Assembly: GCF_022227765.1 (NCBI RefSeq)
Contig: NZ_JAJMLZ010000005.1
Coordinates: 1 to 64,000 of the forward strand
Reading direction: 5' to 3'
DNA length: 64,000 nucleotides
Source of the DNA: Ectothiorhodospira shaposhnikovii
GTDB lineage: Bacteria; Pseudomonadota; Gammaproteobacteria; Ectothiorhodospirales; Ectothiorhodospiraceae
Below, piece after piece: positions 19,021 to 27,711 of this stretch (positions are counted from its first letter, which is position 1; the number at the start of each line of letters is the position of its first letter). The notes beneath the pieces were generated by a model. It saw nothing but the letters and a program-made list of their open reading frames with translations. It was not told where the DNA came from and did no database searches. A program made the position numbers and the translations under genes.

Positions 19021-21230
19021 ACAACCTCCCGTACATCACTGTCCTCGACATGGAGACTGCCGGGGCCGGACAGGGGCAGATGGATCACGATCTGCGCCCC
19101 GCCCCCGGCGGGATTCTCCGCCCAGACCATGCCGCTGTGTTCTTCGACGATCTTCTTGACGATGGCCAGGCCAAGCCCCGTGCCCCGGTGCTTGCTGGTG
19201 ACATAGGGCTCGAACAGACGCGGCATCATGTCCTCGGACAGGCCGCGCCCGTTGTCGCGCACCCGGATCTCCACCATGTTGCGCTGCGCGTCCTGGATAC
19301 AGCAGGTGGCCAGTTCCAGCTCGCCCCCGGAGACGCCTTCCAGGGCCTCCAGGCCGTTCTTGATCAGGTTATGCAGCAACTGGCGGATACGCCCGGCGTC
19401 CGCCGTCAGGGTCGGCAGGGACTCATGCAGTGCCAGGGTGAATCGTACCGGGCTGTCCCCGTGCCGATACAGCTCCACCACCTCCCGCACCAGCCGGTTC
19501 AGATCCAGGGGCGAGGGGGTCATGGCCGGGGGACGGGCATAGTCGCTGAAGGCGTTGACCATGGCCTTCATGGCCTCCACCTGCTGCACGATGGTATGGG
19601 TGGCCCGCCGGAGTACCTGTTCCTCCTCCGGCCCCAGATGGGGCTGCAGCTTCTTCTGCAGACGCTCGGCGGAGAGCTGGATCGGGGTCAGGGGGTTCTT
19701 GATCTCGTGGGCCAGGCGCCGGGCCACCTCGGCCCAGGCGGCATCCCGCTGGGCCTGCAACAGGGTGGTGATGTCGTCGAACACCACCACCGGCCCGCCC
19801 CGCAGCCCGCCCCCGTAGGAGAGCCAGACACCACGACACATGAGCACCTTGCGACCACTGGCCCCGAAAACCGTGAGCTGCTCGGTCCACTCCGGCTCCC
19901 GCTGGTTGAAGCGGCCTTGCAGGGCCTGGATGAAGGTTTCCACCACCCGGGAGTACTGTCCGATCTCCTCCAGGGAGCGTCCCAGATGGCGCTCCAGATC
20001 CACTTCCAGGATCTGCGCGGCGGCGGCGTTGGCGGTGCGCAAGGTCAAGCGCCGGTCCAGGGTGATGACCCCGGAAGACAGGTTCTGCAGTACCGTCTCC
20101 AGATACATGCGCTGACTTTCCGCCAGGCGCCGGCTGCGCTCCACCTCGTCCCGGGTGGCGGCCAGGGTGGCGGTCATGCTGTTGAAGGAGCCCACCAGGA
20201 AACCCAGTTCGTCGTTGCGGGTGACCAACAGCTTCTTGTGATATTCGCCCGCCGCCACCGAGCGTGTCCCCTCCGCCAGTTCCTGGATGGGGGCCACCAG
20301 GCGCCCGGAAAAATACAGGGCCGCCCAGATGGCGGTCATGACCGATATCAGCAGGGCCAGGGAGAGGGTGGTGTTGAAGCTCTGTTTCAGGGGGACCCGC
20401 AGATAGGCAAACGCCTTGTAGTCGGAGAAGGCGTCCTGGACGCTGTCCGCCAGCACGCCCATGCGGGCCGCCACCGGATAGACCGCCTGCAGGATGCGGC
20501 CGTCCCCGGTGGGGTCCCGGGACGGGATCTGGGTCACCACCCGGATGTGCAGGCCACTTTCGTAAACGGGCTCCAGCGCGGTGTAGGTATTGCCCTGGGA
20601 CAGGATCAGCAACACCTCGCCCGCCGGCAGGACCGGCAGGCGCTGCACCCGCTCACCGCTGGCATAGGCGATGATGCGGTTGTTGGCCCCGAACAGGGAC
20701 AGCTCCTGGGCCTGGCTGCTCTCCCGCATGTCCCGCAGCCTCAGGGCGGCCAGGGTCTCGGGCACGTCCACCAGCTCCCGCGCCAGCAGCTCGGTCTGGC
20801 GGGCATGCTGGCGCACCCGCAGGTCCAGGGAGGAACGGGACAGCTCCAGGGCATCTTCCAGGGCCTTTTCCACCCGCACGTCGAACCAGCTGTCGATGCC
20901 CTCGTCGAGGAACTTGAGGGAGAAGTAATAGACGATGGTGACCGGCAGCAGGGACAGCCCCACGAACAGGACCAGCAGCTTGGCGGTAAGCCGCGATCCC
21001 GGCTCCCGGCGGATCACCTGCCGGCTCACCCGCAGCAGACGCACGCAGATGGCCAGCGCCATGATGACCAGGGCCAGGGAGTTGAACAGCAGCACCCAGA
21101 CATAGAGCCGCTCGAAGCGCTCGGAATTCTGCGCCGCATCCCCCATCACCACCAGGGAACCCAGCAGCAGCACGAACACCACGGCCATGAAGATCAGCCC
21201 CACGGGGGCTCTTTTCAGCGCAGCGACCAT
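19017..21230 (-). CDS. ntrY: NtrY-like membrane sensor histidine kinase
   Basis: About 737-residue sensor kinase. N-terminal transmembrane segments (about residues 12-30, 42-65 and 85-105) are followed by a periplasmic sensor region, another membrane helix (SLALLISVMTAIWAALYF), HAMP, PAS, HisKA (RLAHEIKNPLTPIQLSAERL) and an ATPase domain (NLIKNGLEAL, DNGRGL, GTGLGLAIV). This is the standard NtrY layout. An ATG at 21230 is taken; a GTG at 21239 is also possible. It overlaps the upstream DUF4390 gene by 15 nt and ntrX by 4 nt. NtrY/NtrX systems have been tied to nitrogen and redox control. The signal here is unknown. Confidence 0.88.
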   Translation of the reverse strand: MVAALKRAPVGLIFMAVVFVLLLGSLVVMGDAAQNSERFERLYVWVLLFNSLALVIMALAICVRLLRVSRQVIRREPGSRLTAKLLVLFVGLSLLPVTIVYYFSLKFLDEGIDSWFDVRVEKALEDALELSRSSLDLRVRQHARQTELLARELVDVPETLAALRLRDMRESSQAQELSLFGANNRIIAYASGERVQRLPVLPAGEVLLILSQGNTYTALEPVYESGLHIRVVTQIPSRDPTGDGRILQAVYPVAARMGVLADSVQDAFSDYKAFAYLRVPLKQSFNTTLSLALLISVMTAIWAALYFSGRLVAPIQELAEGTRSVAAGEYHKKLLVTRNDELGFLVGSFNSMTATLAATRDEVERSRRLAESQRMYLETVLQNLSSGVITLDRRLTLRTANAAAAQILEVDLERHLGRSLEEIGQYSRVVETFIQALQGRFNQREPEWTEQLTVFGASGRKVLMCRGVWLSYGGGLRGGPVVVFDDITTLLQAQRDAAWAEVARRLAHEIKNPLTPIQLSAERLQKKLQPHLGPEEEQVLRRATHTIVQQVEAMKAMVNAFSDYARPPAMTPSPLDLNRLVREVVELYRHGDSPVRFTLALHESLPTLTADAGRIRQLLHNLIKNGLEALEGVSGGELELATCCIQDAQRNMVEIRVRDNGRGLSEDMMPRLFEPYVTSKHRGTGLGLAIVKKIVEEHSGMVWAENPAGGGAQIVIHLPLSGPGSLHVEDSDVREVV

Positions 21231-21799
21231 GCGAACCACTCACTCACCGGACTCCATTCGCGGGACAGATACCCCCGCACCCGCAGCGGCAGGGGCAGGT
21301 CTTCCGCCTTCAGGCGGGCGCGCAGACGAACGGTGTAGTCCTGGTCATCATCCAGCAGGGCGGCATCCAGCAGCGGCAGTTCCCGTAGGTCCCCCAGGGT
21401 GAACAGGGCGGACTCCAGGCGATAGAAGGCCCGCTGGACGCCGGTATTGAGGTGGGTGACGATGTAGAGACGGCTCAAGGCGTGATACTCCACCCGATAC
21501 CGCTGCACCAGCTCGGCCACCGTGGCGTTCCACAGCCAGTCCCGGCTGCGGGTGATCTCGATCTGGACCTCGAAGGTCAGCTTGACGCCGTTGTGCAGTG
21601 CCTGATTGAGATTGCGGGTAAGCCGGTAGTCGATATCCGCATTGAGCAGGTAGATGCCGCTGACCAGTTCGGTCCCGGCCCAGCGCACCTTGAGGGGATT
21701 GTCATCCGACGAGGCCGCCAGCACGCCCGGCCATGCCAGCAGGAAAGCCAGCAACAGGGCCGGAGCGGCGGTTCGGGGCTGGCGGGTCAGGGCATTCAA
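21215..21799 (-). CDS. DUF4390 exported protein
   Basis: 194-residue protein with a cleavable signal peptide (hydrophobic stretch about residues 11-28, likely cut after VLAA), then a beta-rich region matching DUF4390. This family is usually encoded between rsmB and ntrY, as here. It overlaps rsmB by 4 nt and ntrY by 15 nt. A role in the periplasm next to the NtrY sensor domain is plausible from gene order only; no enzymatic motif is visible. Confidence 0.8.
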   Translation of the reverse strand: MNALTRQPRTAAPALLLAFLLAWPGVLAASSDDNPLKVRWAGTELVSGIYLLNADIDYRLTRNLNQALHNGVKLTFEVQIEITRSRDWLWNATVAELVQRYRVEYHALSRLYIVTHLNTGVQRAFYRLESALFTLGDLRELPLLDAALLDDDQDYTVRLRARLKAEDLPLPLRVRGYLSREWSPVSEWFAWSLR

Positions 21800-23097
21800 G
21801 ATCGGCTCAGCAGGGCATAGTAGAATCCGTCCCCCCCCTGCTCACCGGCACGCAACTGACGGCCGGCCTCGACGCTCACCCCCCAGGCGGCCTCGATGGG
21901 CCGCTCACGGGCCGTGGGCTCTTCGGCCAGAAAACGGGCAACCGTCATGACATTTTCCTCCGGCATCAGGGAGCAGGTCACATAAAGAAGCATACCCCCG
22001 GGGGCCAGCAGGGGCCAGAGCGCCCTCAACAGACGGGCCTGTTGAGCCTGCAATGCCCGGATGTCCTCCTCCCGGCGCAGGTGCTTGATGTCCGGGTGGC
22101 GACGGATCACCCCGGTGGCGGAACAGGGTGCATCCAGCAGGATGCGGTCATAGCCGGGACCCTGGTGCCACGCCTCGGGGGCGCCCGCGTCGGCGGCGAT
22201 CAGGCGGGCCTCGTACCCGCCCCGCCGCAGATTCTCCCGCACCCGCTCCAGGCGGGCGGGGTCCGCATCCACGGCGGTGAGATCCAGATCCCCCCCGGCC
22301 TGCTCCAGCAGGTGCAGGGTTTTGCCGCCCGGCGCGGCGCAGGCATCCAGTACCCGCATGCCCGGGGCGCAGGCCAGCAACGGCGCGGCGAGCTGGGCCG
22401 CGACATCCTGAACCGACACCATCCCCTGCTCGAACCCCGGCAGCCGTTCCACCGCCACCGGCTGCGCCAGGGTGAGCGCCGTCTCCACCCGGGGATGGGG
22501 CTGGGACGCCAGACCCTGATCCGCCAGGGCGCCCTGGTAATCATCCCGGCTGACGCGGGCTGTATTCACTCTCAGGGTCATGGGGGGGTGGGCATTGAGC
22601 GCCTGGCAGAGGGCTTCGGTGTCTTCGCCATGGGCGGAAGCCAGACGACGGTAAAGCCAGTCCGGCAATGCATGGCGCACGGCGGGATCCTGGTCCACGA
22701 GCCGGGCCGTCTCGTCCATCTCCCGCTGGGCGCGCCGCAATACCCCGTTGATGAGTCCCACCGCCCATTTCTTGCGCAGCCGCCGCCCCAGGTCCGCCGT
22801 CTGTTGGATGGCCGCATAGTCCGGGGTGTTCATGTGCAGCAGCTCGAACAGGCCCATGGCCAGGGCGCAGGCCACGTCCTGATCCCGCCCTCGCAGGGGC
22901 TTGTCCATCCACTGCGCCAGCATGGCTTCCAGGCGGCGATGCCAGCGCAGGGTGCCGTAGCTCAGGGCCTGCACCAGTCCCCGGTCACGGGCGCCGACCT
23001 GATCGAGCCGGGGCGGCAGGGCCTCGGACAGGGAGACGCCGTCCCGCAGGACACGCAGGATGACGCCGAGGGCGGCTTCACGGGCAGACAGGGACAT
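21796..23097 (-). CDS. rsmB: 16S rRNA m5C967 methyltransferase RsmB
   Basis: 433-residue RNA methyltransferase (Sun/RsmB). The N-terminal NusB-like helical domain (about residues 1-140) is followed by a Rossmann methyltransferase domain. It has the SAM motif VLDACAAPGGKT, the catalytic Cys in DAPCSATG, and CSLMPEEN with the second cysteine. Length matches E. coli (429). Start supported by GGAG 7 nt upstream. It follows def and fmt, the usual order of this translation-linked operon. Confidence 0.95.
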   Translation of the reverse strand: MSLSAREAALGVILRVLRDGVSLSEALPPRLDQVGARDRGLVQALSYGTLRWHRRLEAMLAQWMDKPLRGRDQDVACALAMGLFELLHMNTPDYAAIQQTADLGRRLRKKWAVGLINGVLRRAQREMDETARLVDQDPAVRHALPDWLYRRLASAHGEDTEALCQALNAHPPMTLRVNTARVSRDDYQGALADQGLASQPHPRVETALTLAQPVAVERLPGFEQGMVSVQDVAAQLAAPLLACAPGMRVLDACAAPGGKTLHLLEQAGGDLDLTAVDADPARLERVRENLRRGGYEARLIAADAGAPEAWHQGPGYDRILLDAPCSATGVIRRHPDIKHLRREEDIRALQAQQARLLRALWPLLAPGGMLLYVTCSLMPEENVMTVARFLAEEPTARERPIEAAWGVSVEAGRQLRAGEQGGDGFYYALLSRS

Positions 23098-23148
23098 GCA
23101 TGACTCCGGTGGTATTGCGGCAGGACGCCCGCGAGGGGCATGGGTCGA

Positions 23149-24111
23149 TCAGCAGGCCTTGCCCCCATCGTCTCCCAGACAGGTCCCCAGGAGCGATCGT
23201 GCATTCAGGAAGGCCTTGGCCTCCAGTGGCTTGCCGCCGGGCAACTGCAGGCAGGTGATGCGCAGGATCCCCTCGCCGGTGGCGACGTCGATCCCCTCCG
23301 GCCCCTCCGCCACCACGGTGCCCGGCGTCGCGCCGGTGCCGGCGGCCGGCAGGGAGCGGGACATCCATAGCCTCAGCGGCTGTCCCTGATACAGGGTCTG
23401 GGCCACCGGCCAGGGGTTGAAGGCGCGGATGCGACGGTCCAGCACCGCCGCCGGCAGCGACCACTCCAGCAAGGCTTCGGCCTTGTCCAGCTTGCGGGCA
23501 TAGGTGGCCAGCGTCTCGTCCTGGGGTTCGGGATGGAGCCGACCGTCGGCCAGGTCATCCAGGCAGGGCAGCAGCAATGCCGCCCCCATCGCCGCCAGGC
23601 GGTCATGCAGGGTCCGGGCGGTGTCGGCGGGGGTGATGGGGCACACCCCCTTGAGCAGCATGTCACCGGTATCCAGGCCGGCCGCCATCTGCATCAGGGT
23701 GACGCCGGTGCTTTCATCCCCTTCCGCCAGGGCCCGCTGGATGGGCGCCGCGCCCCGCCAGCGGGGAAGCAGGGAGGCATGGATGTTGACGCAACCCAGC
23801 CGGGGAATGTCCAGGACCGACTGGGGCAGGATGAGGCCGTAGGCCGCCACCACCATCAGGTCCGGCCGATACTCCCGCAGTCGCACCTGCACCGGTTCGG
23901 GGCGCAGGCGCTCGGGCTGTTCCACCGGGATCCCGTGGGCCAGGGCCACCTGTTTTACCGGGCTGGGGGTCAGCTTGCGGCCGCGCCCCGCCGGGCGATC
24001 CGGCTGGGTATAGACCGCGACGACGTCATGGGGGGAGGCAATCAGTGCCTCAAGGGCCGGCACCGCGAAATCGGGGGTGCCGGCGTAGATGATGCGCAGG
24101 GGACTGGGCAA
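23149..24111 (-). CDS. fmt: Methionyl-tRNA formyltransferase
   Basis: 320-residue enzyme that formylates initiator Met-tRNA. Visible motifs are [14 protein letters not shown] near the start, [18 protein letters not shown] with the catalytic Asn-His pair, and [17 protein letters not shown] with the catalytic Asp; the C-terminal OB-fold tRNA-binding domain follows. The start codon is TTG (24111), with AAGG upstream, and the frame aligns with family N-termini (xSxxLRIIxAGTPDF). It lies 52 nt downstream of def and upstream of rsmB. Confidence 0.95.
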   Translation of the reverse strand: MPSPLRIIYAGTPDFAVPALEALIASPHDVVAVYTQPDRPAGRGRKLTPSPVKQVALAHGIPVEQPERLRPEPVQVRLREYRPDLMVVAAYGLILPQSVLDIPRLGCVNIHASLLPRWRGAAPIQRALAEGDESTGVTLMQMAAGLDTGDMLLKGVCPITPADTARTLHDRLAAMGAALLLPCLDDLADGRLHPEPQDETLATYARKLDKAEALLEWSLPAAVLDRRIRAFNPWPVAQTLYQGQPLRLWMSRSLPAAGTGATPGTVVAEGPEGIDVATGEGILRITCLQLPGGKPLEAKAFLNARSLLGTCLGDDGGKAC

Positions 24112-24163
24112 TGGAAAACCTTGTGAATGAGCGTTGGATCAAGGGCAAGGGTGAACGGGAGGC

Positions 24164-24724
24164 TCAGACCGCCTCCCGGTGACGGGCGGCACCGGCGGTA
24201 CCGGTCAGCCGGGCCTGCTTCTCCAGCTTCTTCTTGATGCGGCCCCGCTTCAGGGTCGAGATGTGATCCACGAACAGCTTGCCGTCCAGGTGGTCGATCT
24301 CATGCTGGATGCAGACCGCCAGCAGCCCGCCCGCCTCCAGTTCGAAGGGCTTGCCGTCGCGGTTCAGGGCCCGTACCCGCACCCGCTGGGCACGCCGCAC
24401 CGGCTCATAGAAGCCGGGGACGGACAGACAGCCTTCCTCGGTCTCCACATCCCCCTCGCGGGCAATGATCTCGGGGTTGATCAGGCAGATGGGATGCAGT
24501 CCCTGGCCGGAGCGCTCGTCCGAGCCCTCCTCGGCCACGTCCATCACCACCACCCGGTGCAGCACCCCCACCTGGGTCGCGGCCAGGCCGATCCCCGAGG
24601 CGTGGTACATGGTCTGGAACATGTCGTCCACCAGCTTGCGGATGGCGTCATCCACCACCTTGACGGTTTCGGCCTGACGACGCAGCCGGGGATCGGGAAA
24701 ATGCAAGATTTCTAGCAGGGCCAT
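24164..24724 (-). CDS. def: Peptide deformylase
   Basis: 186-residue metalloenzyme removing the formyl group from new proteins. The three family motifs are intact: [16 protein letters not shown] (metal-binding Cys) and QHEIDHLDG (HExxH metal ligands). It is slightly longer than E. coli Def (169) because of a basic C-terminal tail. First gene of the minus-strand operon, divergent from the LysM lipoprotein gene across 190 nt. Confidence 0.96.
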   Translation of the reverse strand: MALLEILHFPDPRLRRQAETVKVVDDAIRKLVDDMFQTMYHASGIGLAATQVGVLHRVVVMDVAEEGSDERSGQGLHPICLINPEIIAREGDVETEEGCLSVPGFYEPVRRAQRVRVRALNRDGKPFELEAGGLLAVCIQHEIDHLDGKLFVDHISTLKRGRIKKKLEKQARLTGTAGAARHREAV

Positions 24725-24914
24725 GACCGCTCATCCGCTAAAGTGGGTGTATGTGTGCAGGCTCAAAATCATTTCTGCTACAGTTGGGATCATATTAGAT
24801 CATTGCCGTACAGGTCGGGTTCTTTACTCCAGCCATGGGGCTTCCATGGGCTGTCTTCGGGGCAGTGCCACGGAAGGGTCCGGAACAATGATGCCTTAGT
24901 GACGAGGGGAAACC
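24725..24914. promoter_or_regulatory. Divergent promoter region, def / LysM gene
   Basis: 190-nt intergenic region that must hold promoters for the def operon (minus) and the LysM-dprA-smg-topA array (plus). An AT-rich core with GATC-ATATTA-GATC (about 24789-24802) is the likeliest -10 area. I do not see a textbook pair of elements on either strand. Confidence 0.4.
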
Positions 24915-26051
24915 ATGTCCGCTCCCAATCCGCGGCGTATCGGGCGCCGCCTGTCCGCCGTAACGCTTATTCTAGCGTTCCTGGCCTCAGGATGCGCCAC
25001 CACGCCACCGGAGCCGGAACCATTGCCGCCGGTACCGGCGGCGGCCGCACCGGAACCCGCCCCCGCGCCACCGGCGGAAGTCCGCATCCGCCCCACCGCG
25101 CCGGAACGCTACGTGGTCCAGCGGGGCGACACCCTGTGGGACATCTCCAGCCGGTTCCTGCGCGACCCCTGGTTCTGGCCGGAGATCTGGGTCAGCAATC
25201 CGCAGATCGCCAACCCTCACCTGATCTATCCCGGCGACATCATCACCCTGTACTACGTGGATGGTCGTCCCTACCTCACCGTGGATGGCGGACCGCGGGT
25301 CCGGCCCACCCTGCGCCTTTCGCCCCAGGTCAGGGCGGAACCCCTGCCGCCCTCGATGGATGTGCCCATCCAGGCCCTGCAGCAGTTCCTGATCCGTCCA
25401 AGGGTTGTGACAAAGGAGCAGCTGGAAGATTCCGCCTACCTGATGGCCGCCCGGGATGAGCGACTGGTATTCGGCGCCCATGATCGCCTCTACGCCCGCC
25501 GCCTGGAAGGAGAGCCCCTGGGCCAGCGCTTCGACGTCTTCCGCCCCGGCGGCGAACTCAGGGATCCCAAGACCCGGGAACTGCTGGGCTACGAGGCCAT
25601 CCCCGTCGGCGAGGCCGAACTGGTCCGTGGAGGGGATCCGGCCACGATACTGCTGGTACGCAGTGATCGCGAGGCCCTGATCGGGGATCGCCTGCTGCAC
25701 CAGGAAGCCGAGGAGCAGAACTTCCTCTTCACTCCCGCCGCACCACCCCGGGAAGCCGAGGGCCAGATCATCTCCCTGTTCGACGCCATCAGCCAGATCG
25801 CGCGCTTCCAGGTGGCGGTCATCAACCTGGGGGAGCGGGAAGGCATCGAGCGGGGCCATGTCTTCGCCACCTATCAGTCCGGCCGGGTGGTCCGTGACCG
25901 CATGGCGGGGCGCCTGGGCGAGCAGGTCACCCTGCCCGACGAGCGGGTGGGTCTGGTCATGGTGTTCCGCACCTTCGAGAAGGTGAGCTATGCCCTGGTG
26001 ATGGAGTCCACCCATCCCATCGAGAGGGGATTCGCCGTCAGACGCCCCTGA
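24915..26051 (+). CDS. LysM-domain lipoprotein
   Basis: 378-residue secreted lipoprotein. The signal peptide ends in a lipobox (LASGC, lipidated Cys27). A Pro/Ala/Glu-rich spacer (about residues 30-58) follows, then one LysM peptidoglycan-binding domain (YVVQRGDTLWDISSRFL, about residues 66-115). The remaining roughly 260 residues have no catalytic motif I recognise. GAGGGG precedes the ATG. LysM proteins of this kind are often encoded just upstream of dprA in gammaproteobacteria, as here. A structural cell-wall role is likely. Confidence 0.82.
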   Translation: MSAPNPRRIGRRLSAVTLILAFLASGCATTPPEPEPLPPVPAAAAPEPAPAPPAEVRIRPTAPERYVVQRGDTLWDISSRFLRDPWFWPEIWVSNPQIANPHLIYPGDIITLYYVDGRPYLTVDGGPRVRPTLRLSPQVRAEPLPPSMDVPIQALQQFLIRPRVVTKEQLEDSAYLMAARDERLVFGAHDRLYARRLEGEPLGQRFDVFRPGGELRDPKTRELLGYEAIPVGEAELVRGGDPATILLVRSDREALIGDRLLHQEAEEQNFLFTPAAPPREAEGQIISLFDAISQIARFQVAVINLGEREGIERGHVFATYQSGRVVRDRMAGRLGEQVTLPDERVGLVMVFRTFEKVSYALVMESTHPIERGFAVRRP

Positions 26052-26058
26052 GCGGGGC

Positions 26059-27213
26059 ATGGGGACACGGGCACGACACATGGACTCGTCAGCGCTGACC
26101 GCCTGGCTCCACCTCCTGCATGCACCGGGGGTGGGGCCCGCCACCTTTATGCGTCTGCTGCGGCAACATGCCACGCCTCGGGACGTGATGGCGGCCGGCC
26201 CGTCCGCCTGGCGCCGGGCGGGCCTGTCGGTGGCGGCCATTGACTTTCTCCAGGCAGAGACGCCACCGGGGGTACAGGCGGACCTGGACTGGTCCCGCCG
26301 GGAGGGACACCACATCCTGACCCTGGACGATCCCCGCTATCCGGTCCGTCTGAAGGATATCGCGGGGCCGCCCCCGGTGCTGTATGTGGTGGGGGACCCC
26401 CAGGTGCTGTCCTGGCCCATGCTGGCGGTGGTGGGCAGTCGCCATCCCACGCCCGGCGGCCGTGAAACCGCCGCGGCCTTCAGCGCCCATCTGGCCCGCC
26501 GGGGACTGGTGATTGCCAGCGGCCTGGCCAAGGGCATCGATGCCGCCGCCCATGAAGGCGCCCTGGCGGCCCAGGGCCTGACCGTTGCGGTGACGGGTAC
26601 CGGCCCTGACCGGATCTATCCCGCCGCCCACCGCGACCTGGGCCATCGCATCGTGGCCGAAGGGGCCATGGTGACGGAACTGCCCACCGGCACCCCGGTC
26701 ACACCCCAGAACTTCCCCCGCCGCAACCGCATTCTGGCGGGCCTGGCCGTGGGGACCCTGGTGGTGGAAGCGGCCACCCGCAGCGGCTCGCTGATCACCG
26801 CCCGGCTGGCGGTGGAACAGGGGCGGGAGGTGTTTGCCATCCCCGGCTCCATCCACAATCCCCTGGCCCGGGGCTGTCACCGCCTGATCCGCGAGGGCGC
26901 GAAACTGGTGGAAACGGCGGATGATATCCTTGAGGAACTCGGTGATCTGCTGCCTCCCCAGCCCCCGGACCCGCGGACACCGGCCATGGTGCCGGCGGCG
27001 ACCCCCGACCCGGCGCCGGTGCCGGATGCAGACCATGTCCGTCTGCTGGAGGCCATGGGCCATGACCCGGTCTCGGTGGACCAGCTGGTGGCCCGCACCA
27101 CATTGACCGTGGGTGCGGTTTCCTCCATGCTGCTGCTCATGGAGTTGCGCGGCCAGGTGGCCTCCTTGTCCGGTGGTCGTTATGTCCGCCTGCGGTCGGA
27201 AAGCGGAAAATGA
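26059..27213 (+). CDS. dprA: DNA-processing protein DprA
   Basis: 384-residue DprA/Smf protein that loads RecA on incoming single-stranded DNA during natural transformation. The Rossmann-like core is clear (VVGSRHPTPGGRETAAAF, ASGLAKGIDAAAHEGAL, VTGTGPDRIYP, FPRRNRILAGLAVGTLVVEA, GSLITARLA). A winged-helix-like C-terminus follows (about residues 315-380). The start may be the ATG at 26059 or at 26080 (377 residues); neither has a strong ribosome site. It overlaps smg by 4 nt. Confidence 0.93.
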   Translation: MGTRARHMDSSALTAWLHLLHAPGVGPATFMRLLRQHATPRDVMAAGPSAWRRAGLSVAAIDFLQAETPPGVQADLDWSRREGHHILTLDDPRYPVRLKDIAGPPPVLYVVGDPQVLSWPMLAVVGSRHPTPGGRETAAAFSAHLARRGLVIASGLAKGIDAAAHEGALAAQGLTVAVTGTGPDRIYPAAHRDLGHRIVAEGAMVTELPTGTPVTPQNFPRRNRILAGLAVGTLVVEAATRSGSLITARLAVEQGREVFAIPGSIHNPLARGCHRLIREGAKLVETADDILEELGDLLPPQPPDPRTPAMVPAATPDPAPVPDADHVRLLEAMGHDPVSVDQLVARTTLTVGAVSSMLLLMELRGQVASLSGGRYVRLRSESGK

Positions 27214-27680
27214 AAGAAAACGTACTTGATGTCCTGATGTATTTGTTTGAAAACTATATTGATGACGATACCGAGCTGGAGCCGGATCGGGAACAGCTTC
27301 AGGACCTCCTGCTGGATGCCGGGTTTCCGGTGGCCGAGATCCACAAGGCCTTCGACTGGCTGGAAAACCTGGCCGCCCAGGACTCGCCGCAGACGGTCCA
27401 TGCCGGTTCGGCGCTGCGCGTCTACACCAAGGCCGAGATGAACCGCATGGATGCCGAGAGCCGCGGATTCCTGCTGTTTCTGGAACAAAACGGTGTCCTT
27501 AGCCCCGCCACCCGCGAGGTGGTCATCAACCGGATCATGGATCTGGATGCCGAAGACATCAGCCTGGAAGAAATCAAATGGATCACGCTCATGGTGCTGT
27601 TCAACCAGCCCGGGCAGGAAGCCGCCTACACCTGGCTGGAGAACATGATGTTCGACAGCCCGCCGGAGTATCTGCACTGA
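27210..27680 (+). CDS. smg: Smg/DUF494 family protein
   Basis: 156-residue protein of the Smg (DUF494) family, of unknown biochemical function and usually located between dprA and topA, as here. It is acidic at the N-terminus (ENYIDDDTELEPD) and largely helical, with no signal peptide or metal site. Its start overlaps the dprA stop by 4 nt. Confidence 0.9.
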   Translation: MKENVLDVLMYLFENYIDDDTELEPDREQLQDLLLDAGFPVAEIHKAFDWLENLAAQDSPQTVHAGSALRVYTKAEMNRMDAESRGFLLFLEQNGVLSPATREVVINRIMDLDAEDISLEEIKWITLMVLFNQPGQEAAYTWLENMMFDSPPEYLH

Positions 27681-27711
27681 AACCCCACAAAGAACCACAG
27701 GTAGCCAGGAC